Shown here: in pieces, positions 1 to 7,822 of the stretch
How the letters are laid out: each line of letters opens with the position of its first letter
Numbering within the stretch: position 1 is the stretch's first letter
Assembly: GCF_009739515.1 (NCBI RefSeq)
Contig: NZ_CP046535.1
Span: forward strand, 3,224,001-3,288,000
Source of the DNA: Sphingomonas profundi
GTDB lineage: Bacteria; Pseudomonadota; Alphaproteobacteria; Sphingomonadales; Sphingomonadaceae
Reading direction: 5' to 3'
Length of the DNA: 64,000 nt
Position numbers and translations under genes: made by a program
The notes under the pieces: generated by a model
Databases searched by the model: none
The model's input: the letters and a program-made list of their open reading frames with translations, nothing else
What the model was told of the DNA's origin: nothing

Positions 1-404
1 TCTCGGTGATCTCGCTGAAGGCCGCCGATCTGGGCGCCGATCCGGCCGCCACCGCGGCGACGGTGAACGCCGGCTCCGCCACCGCGCCGACCCGCGTGAG
101 CGACCTCGATCTCTCGACCGCCGCCAACTCCACCGCCGCGCTCGCCGTGATCGATCGCGCGCTGACGCAGGTGACGGCCGGCCGCGCGAACCTGGGCGCC
201 GTGCAGAACCGCCTCGACGCGACGGTCGACAACCTGACCTCCACCTCGACGAACCTGACCGACGCCCGCTCGCGCATCGAGGATGCCGACTTCTCGGTCG
301 AGACGACCGCGCTCGCCAAGTCGCAGATCCTCAGCCAGGCGGCCACCGCCATGCTGGCCCAGGCCAATCAGAGCCAGCAGGGTGTCCTGAGCTTGCTCCG
401 CTAA
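1..404 (+). CDS. Flagellin, C-terminal part (5' end outside window)
   Basis: The frame is open from the first base and stops with TAA at 402-404. The last ~85 residues are a typical flagellin C-terminal D0/D1 region: [20 protein letters not shown], then [22 protein letters not shown]-type amphipathic helices ending in LLR. This end packs inside the filament and carries the interface for subunit stacking; flagellin is exported through the flagellar type III system. A hairpin terminator follows 35 bases after the stop. The N-terminal half and promoter are not visible, so which flagellin paralogue it is (fliC/fljK-like) cannot be said. Confident on family. Confidence 0.93.
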   Translation, partial: SVISLKAADLGADPAATAATVNAGSATAPTRVSDLDLSTAANSTAALAVIDRALTQVTAGRANLGAVQNRLDATVDNLTSTSTNLTDARSRIEDADFSVETTALAKSQILSQAATAMLAQANQSQQGVLSLLR

Positions 405-439
405 CCGAACGGGACTGGTCCTCCCATAGCGGGGCATGA

Positions 440-474
440 GAGCCCCCGGCGCACCACCCCCGCGCCGGGGGCTC
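440..474 (+). terminator. Hairpin terminator after flagellin
   Basis: A 13-bp GC-rich perfect stem (441-452 with 462-473, plus the flanking G-C pair) around a 9-base loop lies 35 bases after the flagellin stop. There is no clear T-tract after it, so the strength as an intrinsic terminator is inferred from stem quality and position. Confidence 0.65.
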
Positions 475-530
475 GCCTCGTTGCCGATGCGGCGCGCGGC
501 GCGGCGGCGACTGACTCTATAGTACCGGCT

Positions 531-857
531 CTATATAAGGCGCCGCAGCACGCTCTGCTCGCCGCGCCGCCGGCGCAGCAGCCGCTCCTGCCGCCGCCAG
601 TAGGTGAGCGCCGCCGTGAAGGACGTCGCGCCCACCGCCAGCACGATAAGCGACAGCGGCAGATAGGCGATCGGCCGCAACCACAGCGTCGCCGGCCGCC
701 ACTCGCTCACGCTCGCCAGGGTCGGCCAGCGGCGGCGCGCGAGCCACACGATCGCCTCGCCCATCAGCACCAGCGGCGACGACAGGGCGAGGAACCCCGT
801 CGCGATCGTCAGCCAGTTGCCGATCCGGCACCGCGCCTCGATCCGCTCCATGTCCAT
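531..857 (-). CDS. Small membrane protein, unknown
   Basis: 108 residues if started at the ATG at 857 (MDMERIEARCR); an in-frame ATG at 851 and an upstream one at 923 are alternatives. Two hydrophobic segments are visible, roughly residues 15-38 (IATGFLALSSPLVLMGEAIV) and 63-86 (IAYLPLSLIVLAVGATSF), separated by an Arg/Trp-rich stretch, with an Arg-rich C-terminus (RRRRGEQSVLRR). This suggests two membrane passes with cytoplasmic ends. It lies downstream of fliA on the same strand but 166 bases away, so co-transcription is possible, not shown. I do not recognise a family. Confidence 0.5.
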   Translation of the reverse strand: MDMERIEARCRIGNWLTIATGFLALSSPLVLMGEAIVWLARRRWPTLASVSEWRPATLWLRPIAYLPLSLIVLAVGATSFTAALTYWRRQERLLRRRRGEQSVLRRLI

Positions 858-1023
858 CCGCCGCCTCGTCCGCCGTCCTGCGGGCATGCCATAGCGTCGA
901 TCCGCCCGCGCGCAAATGCGCACGAGCGGGCGTGGGTTCGCGGCTGGCGTGGACGCGCGGTGTTGGCGCTTACCGTGTCTATCCGGTCAGCGACGCGGGG
1001 TTGGCGCGGGCCGGAGCCGGCGC

Positions 1024-1755
1024 TCAGCGCCACTCCTTTAGAGAAAGGCGCAGCTTGTCCAGCGCAGCCTTCTTGATCTGGCAGACGCGCGCCGCGCCGA
1101 CACCCAGCGTCTGGCCGATCTCCTCCAGGTTCATCTCCTCGACGAAGTAGAGCTGGAGCACCATCTTCTCGCGCTCCGGCAGGTCGCCGATGCGCTCGGC
1201 CAGGGCGGCGCTCAGCTCGCCCCGCTCGATGCTCACGTCCACCCGCTCCTCCACGTCGGCGAACCACATCGACTGGTCGGAATAGACCTCGTCGAGCGAA
1301 TCGTGGTGGACGCTCTCGGTGGTGTCGACCAGCTCGCGATAGGCGGCCGGCTCCAGCCCCATGGCCTTTGCCATCTCGCTCTCGCTCGCGGCGCGGCCCA
1401 GGCTGTTCTCCAGCTTGGCGCGGGCGGCGTTCATCGCCTTGCGCTTGCCCATCGCCGATCGGCAGATCGTCGCGTGGCGGCGCAGGTGATCGATCATCGC
1501 GCCGCGGATCCGCATCGAGGCGTAGGTGGCGAAGGCGTGGCCGCGATCCTCGTAGCCGCCGGCCGCCTCCACCAGCGCCACCATGCCGATCTGCACCAGA
1601 TCCTCGATATCGAGGGCGGTGGAGACGCGGCCGTGCACGTGCCACGCGATGCGCCGCACCAGCGGCATGTGGGCGCGGGCGAGATCCGCCGGCGACGTCC
1701 TGTCGGGCCGGCGCTTGTAGGTGGCGGGTGCCTCCTGAGCGTCAGTCAACCCCAT
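1024..1755 (-). CDS. fliA: RNA polymerase sigma-28 factor FliA
   Basis: 243 residues, normal length for FliA. Region 2 is visible (LARAHMPLVRRIAWHVHGRV, DIEDLVQIGMVALVEAA, FATYASMRIRGAMIDHLRR) and region 4 carries LPEREKMVLQLYFVEEMNLEEIGQTLGV followed by the recognition helix AARVCQIKKAALDKLR. It directs RNA polymerase to late flagellar promoters (flagellin, chemotaxis, stators) and is held inactive by FlgM, encoded 3.5 kb upstream on the same strand. The ATG at 1755 overlaps the end of flhG by 14 bases; longer readings of the frame run into flhG and are not supported by homology. Last gene of the flhA-flhG-fliA run. Confidence 0.95.
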   Translation of the reverse strand: MGLTDAQEAPATYKRRPDRTSPADLARAHMPLVRRIAWHVHGRVSTALDIEDLVQIGMVALVEAAGGYEDRGHAFATYASMRIRGAMIDHLRRHATICRSAMGKRKAMNAARAKLENSLGRAASESEMAKAMGLEPAAYRELVDTTESVHHDSLDEVYSDQSMWFADVEERVDVSIERGELSAALAERIGDLPEREKMVLQLYFVEEMNLEEIGQTLGVGAARVCQIKKAALDKLRLSLKEWR

Positions 1756-2560
1756 TGCTATGCTCCAGTCCGAAGAAGCGGGAACCGCCGGGGCACGGCG
1801 GCATGTCGATGGTCTCAAACGCGTGGGCCAGCCGCAGCACGGCGGCCGACGCACGGGATTCCGGATAGGCGGCAAGGCAGGGCCGCTTGCGCATGATCGC
1901 CATGCGCATATGCTCGTCGCGCGGCAGCGAGCCCAGATAGTCGAGCTCGGACGGCAGGAAGCGCGACGCCACGTCGTGGAAGCGGCCGAACAGGTCGCGT
2001 CCGGAAACCTCGCTGTCCACCATGTTGGCGATCACCGATATCCGCGTGCAGCCATGGTCCAGCGCCAGCAGCTTCACCGTCGCATAGGCGTTCATGAAGG
2101 CGGTCGGCTCGCCCGTCAGCACCAGCAGGATGCGATCGGACATGGCGAGCAGCCGCATCGTCTGCGGCTGGATGCCGGCCGGCGGATCGACGATCAGATA
2201 GTCGAGCACGTCCGCGTGGCGGCGGAAGCCCTCCGCCAGCCGGCGGCGATCGGGCTTGGCGAGATCGGCGGCGGTGGTCGATCCGCTCGCGCCCGGCACC
2301 AGCAGCACGCCGTCCTCGGTCGGCGTGATCGCCGCGTCCAGCGGCACGCGCGCGTTCATCACGTCCTCGATCGTCGTCGGCGCGTTCACGCCGAACATGA
2401 TCGCGGCGTCGGCCAGGCCGAAGTCGCAGTCGACCAGCATCGTCCGCCGGCCGGCGCGCGCCAGCGCCACCGCCAGGTTCACCGCGACGGCCGTCTTGCC
2501 GACGCCGCCCTTGCCGCTGGCCGTCACCAGCACGCGCGCCTTGCGCTCCGCCCCGGTCAC
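1742..2560 (-). CDS. flhG: MinD/ParA-type flagellar number regulator FlhG (FleN)
   Basis: 272 residues. A deviant Walker A (GKGGVGKT, residues 16-23) and the LVDCDFGLAD motif (42-51) mark the MinD/FlhG ATPase family; VDPPAG follows near residue 120. FlhG dimerises on the membrane with ATP and limits flagellar number or placement. The GTG start at 2560 overlaps the flhA stop in a GTGA junction and has GGAG about 9 bases upstream. Only ~15 residues precede the P-loop, so the N-terminal DQAxxLR segment that in other FlhG proteins stimulates the FlhF GTPase is missing. flhF, normally between flhA and flhG, is also absent. YlxH-type naming would be equally acceptable. Confidence 0.9.
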   Translation of the reverse strand: MTGAERKARVLVTASGKGGVGKTAVAVNLAVALARAGRRTMLVDCDFGLADAAIMFGVNAPTTIEDVMNARVPLDAAITPTEDGVLLVPGASGSTTAADLAKPDRRRLAEGFRRHADVLDYLIVDPPAGIQPQTMRLLAMSDRILLVLTGEPTAFMNAYATVKLLALDHGCTRISVIANMVDSEVSGRDLFGRFHDVASRFLPSELDYLGSLPRDEHMRMAIMRKRPCLAAYPESRASAAVLRLAHAFETIDMPPCPGGSRFFGLEHSNGVD

Positions 2561-4665
2561 GAGGTCATCTCCGCCCGGTGCGTCACCTGCGCCGCGCCGG
2601 CGCCACCGACGACGGCGACCACCTCGACCGGCTTGCCGTCCGGTATCTCCAGGAAGGAGAGCACCGGCGCTTCCGGCAGATGTGGCCGCAGCAGGCGGGC
2701 GAGCGGCCGGCGGGCCAGCGGCGAGGTGACGATGCCGAACGCCTGCGCGGCGCCCACCAGCGGCTCGGCCGCGCTGGTTACGGCGGCGACGATGCGGTTG
2801 GCAAGCGCCGGCTCGAACGGATGGGTCGCGTTCGGCCCGGCGCGCACGGCCTGCGCCAGCATCGCCTCCAGCCCCGCATCCAGCGTGATCACGGGCAGCG
2901 GCATCTTCACCGGCACCAGGCTCTGCACGATGATCGCGCCGATGCGCACGCGCACCGCCTCCACCAGCTGCACCGGATCGGCGCTCTCGCGCGCGGCCTC
3001 CACCATCGCCTCGGCGATGCGGCGGAAGTCCTTCAGCGGCACCCGCTCGGCCAGCAGCGCGCGGCACAGGCCGGCGATGTGCGCCAGGCTCAGCGGCGCG
3101 GGCGTGAGGCCGGCGACCAGCTGCGGCGCGCTCTCCTTCAGCGCGTCGAGCAGCTTCTGCGCCTCGTCCATGCCGAACAGGTCGGCGGCGGCGGCGGCGA
3201 TGATCTGGTTCAGCTGCGTCGCGATCACGGTCGGCGGATCGACGACGGTGTAGCCGGCGATCACCGCCTCGGTGCGCCTGGCCGGATCGATCCACACCGC
3301 CTCCAGCCCGAAGCTCGGATCGCGCACGGCGCGGCCCTCCACCGTGCCCTCCAGCGCGCCGCTGTCGAGCGCGAGCAGGCTCTCCGGCCACGCCTCGTCC
3401 TCGGCCATCACGACGCCGGACACGGTGATGCGGTAGGTGTTGGCGCCGAGCGCGAGATTGTCGCGCACCCGCACCATCGGCACGACGAAGCCCAGCTCGC
3501 GGCTGAGCTGGCGGCGGATGCCGGTGATCCGCGCCATCAGCGGCGCGCCCTTGCGCTCGTCCACCATGCCGATCAGGCCGTAGCCCAGCTCCAGCCCGAT
3601 CGCGGCGCCGTCGGACACCTCGTCCCAGCCGATCGCGGAGGATGGCGCCGCCGTCTTGTCCTCGACGGCGACCGGCTCGGCCACGACGGCCACGGCGCGC
3701 AGCTTCCAGGCGAGCAGGCCGGCGACGCCGGCGGCGGGCAGGATGATGAGGTGCGGCATGCCCGGCAGCAGGCCCAGGAAGCCCAGGATCGCCGCCACCG
3801 GCGTCCACGCCCGGGCGGAGGCGAACTGGCTGGTGATCTGGCCCGACAGGTCGAGCGGCGAGGAGACGCGGGTGACGATCGCGGCGGCGGCGATCGAGAG
3901 CACCAGCGCGGGCACCTGCGCCACCAGGGCGTCGCCGATCGCCAGCTGGATGTAGGTGGAGGCGGCGTCCGCCATCGACAGACCGTGGCTGACCACGCCG
4001 AGGATCAGGCCGCCCAGCACGTTGATGACCAGGATCAGCACGCCGGCGACGGCATCGCCCTTCACGAACTTGGAGGCGCCGTCCATCGATCCGTAGAAAT
4101 CGGCTTCGGTGGCCACCTCCTGGCGGCGCTGCTTGGCGTCCTCCGGGGTCATCAGGCCGGCGTTCAGATCGGCGTCGATCGCCATCTGCTTGCCGGGCAT
4201 CGCATCCAGCGTGAAGCGCGCCGACACTTCCGAAACGCGGCCCGCACCCTTGGTGATGACGACGAGGTTTATGACCATGATGATCGCGAACACGAAGATG
4301 CCGACCGCATAGTCGCCGCCAATCAGGAAGTGGCCGAACGCCTCGATCACATGGCCGGCGGCCTCCGGCCCCTCATGCCCGTCCACCAGCACGACCCGGG
4401 TGGAGGCGACGTTGAGCGACAGGCGCAGCAGCGTGGCGAACAGCAGCACGGTGGGGAAGGCGGAGAAATCGAGCGGCTTGGTGGCGTTCAGCGCCACCAT
4501 CAGCACGGCCAGCGAGATCATGATGTTCAGGATGAAGCCGATGTCCAGCACCAGCGACGGCACCGGCACGACCATGAGGCCGACGAGCATCAGCGTGGCG
4601 AGCGGCAGGATCGCCCCGCGACCCGCGCTCAGCCACAGCTTCCGGTTGATCGCAGGCGTGGCCAC
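2557..4665 (-). CDS. flhA: Flagellar type III export gate protein FlhA
   Basis: 702 residues, standard length. The N-terminal ~330 residues hold about eight hydrophobic segments and the FHIPEP signature region (LDAMPGKQMAIDADLNAGLM, with FALNVASTRVVL-like sequence before it). The rest is the cytoplasmic domain that docks chaperone-substrate complexes. FlhA forms the nonameric export gate in the basal body. The start taken is GTG at 4665 with GGGAG 8 bases upstream. Directly before it, in the same frame, is a 15-codon open frame (4669-4716) with a strong Shine-Dalgarno. A perfect sigma-54 promoter lies at 4747-4762. Ends in a GTGA overlap with flhG. Confidence 0.96.
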   Translation of the reverse strand: MATPAINRKLWLSAGRGAILPLATLMLVGLMVVPVPSLVLDIGFILNIMISLAVLMVALNATKPLDFSAFPTVLLFATLLRLSLNVASTRVVLVDGHEGPEAAGHVIEAFGHFLIGGDYAVGIFVFAIIMVINLVVITKGAGRVSEVSARFTLDAMPGKQMAIDADLNAGLMTPEDAKQRRQEVATEADFYGSMDGASKFVKGDAVAGVLILVINVLGGLILGVVSHGLSMADAASTYIQLAIGDALVAQVPALVLSIAAAAIVTRVSSPLDLSGQITSQFASARAWTPVAAILGFLGLLPGMPHLIILPAAGVAGLLAWKLRAVAVVAEPVAVEDKTAAPSSAIGWDEVSDGAAIGLELGYGLIGMVDERKGAPLMARITGIRRQLSRELGFVVPMVRVRDNLALGANTYRITVSGVVMAEDEAWPESLLALDSGALEGTVEGRAVRDPSFGLEAVWIDPARRTEAVIAGYTVVDPPTVIATQLNQIIAAAAADLFGMDEAQKLLDALKESAPQLVAGLTPAPLSLAHIAGLCRALLAERVPLKDFRRIAEAMVEAARESADPVQLVEAVRVRIGAIIVQSLVPVKMPLPVITLDAGLEAMLAQAVRAGPNATHPFEPALANRIVAAVTSAAEPLVGAAQAFGIVTSPLARRPLARLLRPHLPEAPVLSFLEIPDGKPVEVVAVVGGAGAAQVTHRAEMTS

Positions 4666-4668
4666 CGC

Positions 4669-4716
4669 TCAGGCTCCCGCCTGGGGGTGGAGACGATCGC
4701 CGGCCGTCGGAAACAT
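4669..4716 (-). CDS. Possible 15-codon leader ORF of flhA
   Basis: ATG at 4716 preceded by GGGAGG five bases upstream, encoding MFPTAGDRLHPQAGA and ending in TGA three bases before the flhA GTG, in the same frame. It could be a leader peptide coupling translation into flhA, or the remains of a longer FlhA N-terminus after a nonsense change. It could also be chance. No homologue is known to me. Confidence 0.35.
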   Translation of the reverse strand: MFPTAGDRLHPQAGA

Positions 4717-4746
4717 GACACCTCCCTGTTGGACGGGAGGGTTCAA

Positions 4747-4762
4747 AGCAATCGGCGTGCCA
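4747..4762 (-). promoter_or_regulatory. Sigma-54 (-24/-12) promoter of flhA
   Basis: Read on the minus strand: TGGCACGCCGATTGCT, a full match to the RpoN consensus TGGCAYR-N4-TTGCW. It ends 82 bases before the flhA GTG and points into flhA-flhG-fliA. This implies RpoN with an enhancer-binding activator (FlbD/FleQ type, not in window) drives the operon. Confidence 0.8.
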
Positions 4763-4825
4763 GTTCCGCTAGCGATCTCGACGCCGCCGTGGCGCCACGT
4801 GCCGCCTTTTACCGCGTCCGCGCGA

Positions 4826-5149
4826 TCAGGCGACCATCAGGCCGTTGCGGCCATAGGCGTGGGCGCCGCGGGCATTGCCACCGATGGCGGTCAGCCGCTC
4901 GATCTGCCGCCGCGTGCGATCCGCCAGATAGACGGTGCGGATGCGCGCGGCCTCGGCCAGTTGCAGCGCGTGCGTCACGCGGATCACCACGTCGGGCGTG
5001 TCGCGCCAGCCGGCGACACCCTTCAGGCCGTCGATGGCGTCGGCGAAGCCGATCAGCGACTGCTCGATCGCGGCGGCCTCGTCGCCGTCCAGCGCGGAGA
5101 TCAGGGCCTGCTCGCTCGCGATCAGGCGTTCCAGCACGATCACGCTCAT
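4826..5149 (-). CDS. FlgN-like flagellar chaperone candidate
   Basis: 107 residues, mostly predicted helix (ERLIASEQALISALDGDEAAAIEQ; QLAEAARIRTVYLADRTRRQIE). FlgN-type chaperones of FlgK/FlgL are small helical proteins encoded next to flgM, and this one starts in an ATGA overlap with flgM (TGA 5146-5148, ATG 5149). Assignment rests on position, size and helical character, since sequence similarity in this family is low. Expected role: cytoplasmic binding of the hook-filament junction proteins FlgK and FlgL before export, both of which are encoded at 14.1-16.3 kb. Could equally be an unrelated small flagellar protein. Confidence 0.6.
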   Translation of the reverse strand: MSVIVLERLIASEQALISALDGDEAAAIEQSLIGFADAIDGLKGVAGWRDTPDVVIRVTHALQLAEAARIRTVYLADRTRRQIERLTAIGGNARGAHAYGRNGLMVA

Positions 5150-5421
5150 CCGCGCGGCAGTATGTCGATGTCGATCATCCGGCTGGCGATCGCCTGGATG
5201 TCGAGATTGTAGCTGCCGTTGGCGATCGCCGCGCGCACCTTGGCCACCTTGTCGGTATCCACCGGCGGGCCGGCGCGCGCGATGTCGGCGGCCGGGTTCG
5301 GCGCCACCTCGGTCGCTGCCGGGCGCTGCTGCTTCTGCTCGACGGCAGCGGTCTTCTGAACCCCCTGCGGTTGGGTGGAAACCACCTTTCCCGTCCCCGT
5401 CGGTCCGATGCTGTTGATCAT
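5146..5421 (-). CDS. flgM: Anti-sigma-28 factor FlgM
   Basis: 91 residues from the ATG at 5421, which has AAGGA/GGAAAG just upstream; an upstream in-frame ATG (5460) lacks a good ribosome site. The N-terminal half is low complexity (Gln/Pro/Ala), as expected for an intrinsically unfolded export substrate. The C-terminal sigma-binding part is recognisable at residues 57-85 (DKVAKVRAAIANGSYNLDIQ, then IASRMI). FlgM binds FliA until the hook is complete, then is secreted through the flagellum, releasing late transcription. Lies between flgA and the FlgN-like gene, a common order. Confidence 0.9.
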   Translation of the reverse strand: MINSIGPTGTGKVVSTQPQGVQKTAAVEQKQQRPAATEVAPNPAADIARAGPPVDTDKVAKVRAAIANGSYNLDIQAIASRMIDIDILPRG

Positions 5422-5484
5422 CTTTCCATCCTTCGCGCTACACGCGTCCCATTCGCTCATAGCCTTTAACGGCAGGATCGAGGA

Positions 5485-6027
5485 TCATTTAAATCCGGGC
5501 AGACGAACCGTCGCGGCATCGACGACTTCGGCCATGATCGGCGGTTTTCTGGGGTCTCCGCGCACGCGGATGCGGTCGCCCGGGGCGCCGTCCTGCTCGG
5601 CGATCACCTGGCTGCTCACGGAAAATCCGGGCTCTCCGGCGATCAGGTCGACGGGATCGCCGCGCCGGATCACCGGGGCGGCGCGCGCGAGCGACGGCGG
5701 CGGCGCGGCGTTGCCGGTTGCCGGCAGGATTTTGCCGCCCGTTCCGCCGCGCACCAGCGGCACGCGGATGCGCCAGCCGATCTCGGCGCAGCGCAGCGCC
5801 ACCGCGCCCAGCGCCGGCGGATCGATCGCCACGTCGGACGGGCAGGCGGCAAGTTTCAGCCGCCGGTCCAGCGGCACGGTGGGGCCGCCCGGCTGGCCGA
5901 TGTCGGCGCCCAGCGCGATCACCAGCCTCCGCTCCAGCGCGTCGAGATTCTGGAGGCCGGCCGCCAGCGCGGGGGCCGGCAGCAGCAGCAGCGCGGCGAG
6001 CGGCAGGTGTCGGGAAAGCGTCTTCAC
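5485..6027 (-). CDS. flgA: Flagellar P-ring assembly chaperone FlgA
   Basis: 180 residues. A Sec signal peptide is clear (MKTLSRHLPLAALLLLPAPALA, cleavage after ~22). The C-terminal SAF/FlgA domain contains VIRRGDPVDLIAGEPGFSVS and the ending GDRIRVRGDPRKPPIMAEVV, typical for FlgA. It acts in the periplasm to assist FlgI polymerisation around the rod. First gene of flgA-flgM-flgN-like; a sigma-54-like promoter lies 31-47 bases upstream at 6058-6074, overlapping only non-coding DNA between motB-like and flgA. Confidence 0.93.
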   Translation of the reverse strand: MKTLSRHLPLAALLLLPAPALAAGLQNLDALERRLVIALGADIGQPGGPTVPLDRRLKLAACPSDVAIDPPALGAVALRCAEIGWRIRVPLVRGGTGGKILPATGNAAPPPSLARAAPVIRRGDPVDLIAGEPGFSVSSQVIAEQDGAPGDRIRVRGDPRKPPIMAEVVDAATVRLPGFK

Positions 6028-6057
6028 GGGCGGACCTCTATAGATTCGCGCGTGACC

Positions 6058-6074
6058 CGCAAGAAGCGCGCCAA
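6058..6074 (-). promoter_or_regulatory. Sigma-54-like promoter of flgA-flgM
   Basis: Minus strand TTGGCGCG-CTTC-TTGCG: correct spacing, with one change in the -24 element (GGCGC for GGCAC) and G for A/T after the -12 TTGC. It points at flgA, 31 bases from its ATG. The match is weaker than at 4747, 7373 and 11036, so it is a candidate. Confidence 0.5.
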
Positions 6075-6084
6075 CCGTGGTCGC

Positions 6085-6570
6085 TCAGCCGTTCGGCGTC
6101 GCGGTGATGCGGAGGGTCTGCCCGGCGGCGTGGCGATCGCCGCCCATCGCGGGGATGGAGATGGTCAGCTGCCGCTCGCTCACGCCGCCGGCGCGCACGG
6201 CGCGGCCCACGGCGGCGGCGCGGGCGGCGGCCAGCTCCCAGCCGTCCAGCCGCGCGGTCGCCGGATCGATGCCGTCGCTCACGATGAGCACGGCCGATCG
6301 CCGCGCCGCCGCCTCGCGCCCCAGCCGCGCCAGCCAGCCGGCGGCGGCGGGCGTCAGCACCGCCTCGCCCGGCTGGAACAGCGCGGTCGCCTTATAGTCG
6401 GTGCGCGCGGCGGCGGCGGCGGTGGCGCCGTCGCCGAACGCGGCGCGCATCCCCTGCGCCACGCGGCGGGGATCGCCCTTCTGCGCGTGCAGGATCACGA
6501 AGAAACCGAGCAGCAGCAGGCAGAGATCGGCGAAGCTCAGCGCCCAGCGCGGCGCGCGGGCGGCGCTCAT
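6085..6570 (-). CDS. Short MotB-like stator protein
   Basis: 161 residues, about half the usual MotB length. One membrane segment near the N-terminus (residues ~10-29, LSFADLCLLLLGFFVILHA) carries Asp15 in the place of the proton-accepting Asp of MotB. A compact OmpA/MotB-like peptidoglycan-binding fold follows from ~residue 64 (FQPGEAVLTPAAAGWLARLG; GWELAAARAAAVGRAVRAGG). The linker/plug region between the two is only ~35 residues. The ATG overlaps the stop of the MotA-like gene (ATGA), so the two form a pair. It probably anchors a second stator type. An ion-driven non-flagellar complex is less likely, since the pair sits between flgA and flgB. Confidence 0.8.
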   Translation of the reverse strand: MSAARAPRWALSFADLCLLLLGFFVILHAQKGDPRRVAQGMRAAFGDGATAAAAARTDYKATALFQPGEAVLTPAAAGWLARLGREAAARRSAVLIVSDGIDPATARLDGWELAAARAAAVGRAVRAGGVSERQLTISIPAMGGDRHAAGQTLRITATPNG

Positions 6571-7259
6571 GCCGCATCCTGCAGCACGGGCCGCAGCGGC
6601 GGGCGGATGGCGGCCGGCGACGCCAGCTCGGCGCGGGCGAGCCGCTCCAGCCGGTCGAGCGCGCGCGTCTGCCACGCGCGCTCCGCCTCGGCCAGCCGCT
6701 CCAGCCGCGCGGCGATCGGCCCGGCGATCGCGCCGGAGAGGATCACGCCGTACAGCGTCGTCAGCATCGCCAGCGCCATCGCCGGGCCGATCGCCGCGGC
6801 ATCGTCCATCGCGGAGAACATGCCGATCAGGCCCACGATGGTGCCGATCATGCCCATCGCCGGCCCGGCATCGGCCATCGCCCGCCAGAAACCGGCGGCG
6901 GCATCGTGGCGGCGGCGGCGGCCCTCCAGCTCGTCCCTGGCCCACAGCGCGAAGGCATCGGCGCTGGCGGCGTCGGAGAGCTGGAAGGCGGCCCGCTTGA
7001 GGAATCGGCCGGCCGTCTCGACCCGGTCGGCGCAGGCGATGCCGCGCACCTGGGCCAGCGCCTCGATCGCGTTGACCGCGCGCACGGCGGCCTGGGCGTC
7101 GGCATCGGGATCGGCCCGCAGCATGGGGCCGAGCGCGGCGAACGCGCGGGAGACGTCGTCGCGGGTGGATCGCGCGATCGCCGCCAGCAGCGATCCGCCG
7201 CCGACGATCGCCAGCGACACGGGATCGATGAAGTGCGCGAGCTGGCCGATGGCGTCCAT
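6567..7259 (-). CDS. MotA/PomA-like stator protein
   Basis: 230 residues. An N-terminal hydrophobic segment (VSLAIVGGGSLLAAIA) and a C-terminal pair of membrane helices are seen: PAMGMIGTIVGLIGMF and IGPAMALAMLTTLYGVILSG, then PIAARLE. The wording PAxGMIGTxxGLxxM and ALLTTxYG resembles the PomA/Bacillus-MotA branch more than the second MotA at 16.5 kb. Start taken at the ATG at 7259 (MDAIGQLAHFIDP); its ribosome site is poor. The protein should form the pentameric channel with the MotB-like partner encoded next. It faces flgB across a 200-base divergent region. Confidence 0.8.
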   Translation of the reverse strand: MDAIGQLAHFIDPVSLAIVGGGSLLAAIARSTRDDVSRAFAALGPMLRADPDADAQAAVRAVNAIEALAQVRGIACADRVETAGRFLKRAAFQLSDAASADAFALWARDELEGRRRRHDAAAGFWRAMADAGPAMGMIGTIVGLIGMFSAMDDAAAIGPAMALAMLTTLYGVILSGAIAGPIAARLERLAEAERAWQTRALDRLERLARAELASPAAIRPPLRPVLQDAA

Positions 7260-7372
7260 GCGTAAACCCCCGTTGCCGGCACCCGGCAATTCCTTGCCGC
7301 CCCCGGCAAGAGTCTGCCGGCTGGCCCCGGCGACGCCTGCCAGGGCCGCGGAAATCCGCGGATCCCGGCACT

Positions 7373-7388
7373 TGGCACGGCCTTTGCT
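7373..7388 (+). promoter_or_regulatory. Sigma-54 promoter of flgBCDEF
   Basis: TGGCACGGCCTTTGCT matches TGGCAYR-N4-TTGCW exactly and lies 72 bases before the flgB ATG. The 113 bases between it and the divergent MotA-like gene are rich in short inverted repeats (GGCAA/TTGCC, CCGCGGAAATCCGCGG) that could hold activator sites; that last point is inference. Confidence 0.85.
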
Positions 7389-7460
7389 GAAAAGGCTGCG
7401 GGCGCTGTCATGCAGGATAACGGCAGCGGCGCGACGATCTTTAGCGGACGGGACGAAGAC

Positions 7461-7817
7461 ATGAGCGGCGTGGCGGATCAACTCTTCGGGATGCACGGCA
7501 ACGCGCTGGCCCTGCGCAGCCAGCGTCTCGCCCTCCTCGCCTCCAACATCGCGAACGCGGCGACGCCCGGCTACAAGGCGCGCGACATCGACTTCGCCAA
7601 GGCGCTGGACGCCGCCAACCAGGGCTCGACGGTGGACAAGGCCGCCGGCGACGCGCTCGGCTATCGCGTGCCGCTCGAACCCTCGCTCGACGGCAACACG
7701 GTGGAGCTCTCCACCGAGCAGACGATCTTCGCGGAGAATGCGGTGCAGTACCGCACCACCCTCTCCTTCCTCGAAGGTCGCATCAACACCGTCATGCAAG
7801 CGCTGAAGGGAGAATAA
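7461..7817 (+). CDS. flgB: Flagellar proximal rod protein FlgB
   Basis: 118 residues from ATG 7461 (MSGVADQLFGMHGNALALRS). The rod-protein N-terminal motif is present (RLALLASNIANAATPGYKARDIDF) and the C-terminal helix ends FLEGRINTVMQALKGE. An ATG at 7410 would add 17 residues not expected in FlgB. FlgB forms the base of the rod on FliE. First gene of the flgBCDEF unit under the sigma-54 promoter at 7373; flgC begins 5 bases after its stop. Confidence 0.93.
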   Translation: MSGVADQLFGMHGNALALRSQRLALLASNIANAATPGYKARDIDFAKALDAANQGSTVDKAAGDALGYRVPLEPSLDGNTVELSTEQTIFAENAVQYRTTLSFLEGRINTVMQALKGE

Positions 7818-7822
7818 GCGCC

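Noticed and set aside
2578-5469. A 963-codon open frame on the plus strand opposite flhA, flgM and the FlgN-like gene
   Set aside because: It is the His/Arg/Gly-rich mirror of GC-rich coding DNA, with no family signature; the minus strand carries clear FlhA and FlgM.
7260-7372. Sigma-54 promoter for the divergent MotA-like gene
   Set aside because: CGGCA...TTGCC pairs on the minus strand have 3 rather than 4 bases between the boxes and poor -24 matches.
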